A stretch of 41,306 nucleotides of DNA, taken from assembly GCA_043777755.1 (NCBI GenBank), contig JAYWHK010000321.1, forward strand, positions 1-41,306, read 5' to 3'. A program made the position numbers and the translations under genes. The first letter of the stretch is position 1. Each line of letters begins with the position of its first letter. Positions 39,467-41,306 of the stretch are shown here, piece by piece. Source of the DNA: CANHEE01 sp043777755 (GTDB lineage: Bacteria > Bacteroidota > Bacteroidia > Chitinophagales > Saprospiraceae). Below the pieces are notes generated by a model, which searched no databases, was not told the DNA's origin, and was given only the letters and a program-made list of their open reading frames with translations.

Positions 39467-41068
39467 CTACACTTTTGCCCAAAAAATTCGTTTCCCATGT
39501 ACTGTTACCCAATCTTTTTTCCATGTTTTCTTTTTATTATGGTCAAAAATGAGGAGATAACCTGTATCTAAGCCCAAAAGGTCTAAGTAATCAACGAGTT
39601 GAGCCAAGCCTTTTTGGTGTGCTTCTTCACCATACCAAATTTTGAGCTCCGCAACGTAAAGATGTTGATGATAAGTAATCACAACATCTAAGCGTTTTTC
39701 TTCTGAGATTTGTGGTTCTTTAAAATCATAGCCTACGCCGTTCAAAATCGGGCGCATAAAAGCCAAAAATAGCATCCGTCCATCACGTTCCAAGAATGTA
39801 CGGTCTTTGTTGCTGTATTCTTTTTTCATAAAGGCTTGAAAACGCTCCAATACTTTTTGCATATCTAAGCCTTTATTCGGCAAATGATATTGGCTGACGA
39901 CATCAAAAACATCGGTACTTTTGTCGTCTAAATTCCCTGTTCGCCATTCTGAAATCATCATATTGGCAATGAGTTCTCTGTAAATGCGGTTCTGAATCAT
40001 CAGCGCATCTGTCTTTGAGCGACTCAAAATGCCATGTAAAACACCTAAATCAATCGTCTTATCGTGGTTATCATAAGGAAAAACCTGCCCATCAATGACC
40101 ATCGCATACACCAATTTATACAATTGAGGATATTCATTGAGGTTTTTAACAACAGTGTCAAAATTGGTATTATGTCGTTCTCTTAAAATCAATTGAAATG
40201 CCTTGTTCACATCTGCTTCTGTCCATTCTTTAACTGTCCCGCCGTTTGCGGGCTGTCCCATTTTAGTAGGTATTATTTCTTCTGCCATGATTTTACACAA
40301 ATGACTGACCAAATAAGGATAGCCCGAAGTCAAATAAAACAAACGTTCACTTATTAAATCAGCGTTCATGCTTACATTTTGCTCTTGCATATAATCTTCA
40401 AGCATTGATTTTATAGACTTTGCTGACAAATTCATATCAACTTTGTAGGGAATAGCAATATTCCAAGGCGAATTGTATTGGGCTTCTTCATCGGGGCGCA
40501 ATTTCAATTTTAAAGACTTGACATCATGTAAACCTGCTAATACAACGGAATGAAAAGTACGTTTTCTACTTCTATCCAAATATTTATTACGCAGCATCGC
40601 TAAAAAATTCAAAAACAATTGATTGTTACTGCTTTTGTCCACCTCATCAATCAACACAACTACTTTTTTTTCCGTTTTTGCACATAGTTCTGTAATGGCT
40701 TCGCCAAGTCCTTCCAAATTTTGGATAAGAAGGGCTTTTTCGGCTAAAAAATCTTTTAACTCTGATGCCGAATCATCTGCGACTCTGGTTAATAATCTAA
40801 AAAAACCGCCTGAAAACAGGACTTCATCATTAAAAATAAGGTCACCAATACCTTCAAAACTAATGTTGAAAACAATATAATTATCCGCTATCAATCTATC
40901 CATCAAGGTATATAAAGTAGTCGTTTTTCCGTACTGACGTGGACGATTGATGGTAAAATATTTACCTTTTTCAATCAATTCAGTAGTCTCTGCCAACTGA
41001 TGAGATACATCAGCCATGTAGTGTTCTTTGGGCAGACATAGCCCTGTTATATTGAAGTCTTTTGCCAT
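39467..41068 (-). CDS. AAA ATPase fused to a C-terminal PD-(D/E)XK nuclease-like domain
   Basis: From MAKDFNITGL the protein has 533 residues. An AAA-like ATPase (about 20-290) has Walker A NRPRQYGKTT (41-50) and Walker B VVVLIDEVD with D141 and E142. A winged-helix-like middle follows (about 310-400). The C-terminus is a PD-(D/E)XK-type site: D in RLDVVI, then ELK in YVAELKIW, and GLAQLVDYLD. This is the AAA-like/DUF1703-type architecture, abundant in Bacteroidota, usually in many genomic copies and of unproven function. Nineteen in-frame codons upstream cross a -7 box, so the shorter start is preferred. Confidence 0.82.
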   Translation of the reverse strand: MAKDFNITGLCLPKEHYMADVSHQLAETTELIEKGKYFTINRPRQYGKTTTLYTLMDRLIADNYIVFNISFEGIGDLIFNDEVLFSGGFFRLLTRVADDSASELKDFLAEKALLIQNLEGLGEAITELCAKTEKKVVVLIDEVDKSSNNQLFLNFLAMLRNKYLDRSRKRTFHSVVLAGLHDVKSLKLKLRPDEEAQYNSPWNIAIPYKVDMNLSAKSIKSMLEDYMQEQNVSMNADLISERLFYLTSGYPYLVSHLCKIMAEEIIPTKMGQPANGGTVKEWTEADVNKAFQLILRERHNTNFDTVVKNLNEYPQLYKLVYAMVIDGQVFPYDNHDKTIDLGVLHGILSRSKTDALMIQNRIYRELIANMMISEWRTGNLDDKSTDVFDVVSQYHLPNKGLDMQKVLERFQAFMKKEYSNKDRTFLERDGRMLFLAFMRPILNGVGYDFKEPQISEEKRLDVVITYHQHLYVAELKIWYGEEAHQKGLAQLVDYLDLLGLDTGYLLIFDHNKKKTWKKDWVTVHGKRIFWAKV

Positions 41069-41095
41069 AATGAAACCTTTAAAAATATTGAGGAG

Positions 41096-41103
41096 CAAAA
41101 ATA
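41096..41103 (-). promoter_or_regulatory. -7 box of the AAA-nuclease gene
   Basis: The minus strand reads TATTTTTG, consensus, 27 bases before the chosen ATG. No TTG stands at the usual distance (GTG is found near it). Confidence 0.5.
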
Positions 41104-41221
41104 AGTTTTTTTTAAGAAAATTCACCTATTATCTGTACAAAATCCACTTTTTGATTGTAGAAAAACACTCTCCGTAATTTGAGCAGTTTTGAGTGGTCGC
41201 TATATGCGAATATACACAACA

Positions 41222-41306
41222 GATATTGGTTATTAGATATTAAAGATATTGCAAACGTTTGGTGTTCAATATTTTGCATAAATGTAAAATCCCAAAACCA
41301 CTTTCC
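41222..41306. repeat. Dispersed intergenic repeat family, copy 4, inverted, cut by the window end
   Basis: The reverse complement reads GGAAAGTGGTTTTGGGATTT, then ATTTATGCAAAATATTGAA and GTTTGCAATATC, matching 9073-9147 over about 75 bases with few differences. It may continue past the window. Confidence 0.75.

Overview
The window is from an AT-rich Bacteroidota genome, probably Cytophagia-like; I cannot place the genus. Several features point there. Promoters follow the Bacteroidota pattern (TTG, 19-21 bases, TAnnTTTG) and there are few Shine-Dalgarno sequences. The gene order xerC-hpf-tRNAs-tuf-tRNA-Trp-secE-nusG-rplKAJL-rpoBC is the one typical of the phylum. A type IX secretion (T9SS) C-terminal domain, DUF6089/TSP3/OmpA, DUF5916 and DUF1573 proteins are also present.

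Layout. Positions 1-195 hold the 3' end of purL, ending at a shared bidirectional terminator. Positions 253-3015 form a leftward block: a diverged DUF1801 gene fragment, an Rpn-family nuclease gene, and an ArsR-controlled operon (DoxX-like, ArsR, AHSA1/SRPBCC, DUF1801) with two operator copies flanking its -7 box. Positions 3305-4593 are a rightward unit of a small helical protein, an HNH nuclease and a DinB-like protein. Positions 4602-8845 carry cell-envelope genes: a barrel protein, a DUF1761 membrane protein, an SH3 lipoprotein coupled to a secreted caspase-like protease, and a DUF1573 protein. Positions 8846-14792 hold the DUF5916 protein, GlmM and a PAP2 phosphatase, separated by repeat-rich intergenic DNA.

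Positions 14793-31206 are the conserved core of information processing: XerC-type recombinase, hibernation factor, four tRNAs, EF-Tu, tRNA-Trp, SecE, NusG, L11, L1, L10, L7/L12 and the RNA polymerase beta and beta' subunits. The non-coding parts are richly structured. There are folded spacers between tRNAs, a hairpin over the first nusG ATG, a folded rplK leader, and a dedicated promoter plus long leader in front of rpoB.

The most unusual part lies downstream of rpoC (31207-34931). The last ~45 bases of rpoC, its 3' flank and its terminator (31076-31206) recur as a direct repeat at 34032-34162. Between the copies is a 2.8 kb segment with its own strong promoter, a perfect 25-bp hairpin, a pentanucleotide repeat tract placed so that it can switch translation on and off, a T9SS-secreted cysteine-rich protein and an outer-membrane partner. 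A third copy of the terminator alone (34896-34931) brackets a DUF5678-retropepsin gene. The region therefore looks like a cargo-accepting site behind rpoC whose boundaries are copies of the rpoC terminator. Just beyond is a compact stand-alone transcription unit, a candidate structured small RNA at 35152-35262.

The right end holds an M24 peptidase, a nested-palindrome element, an OmpA/TSP3 protein, tRNA-Lys and an AAA ATPase-nuclease. The window closes in a dispersed repeat that also occurs near 5.5 kb and at two places near 9.1-9.5 kb.
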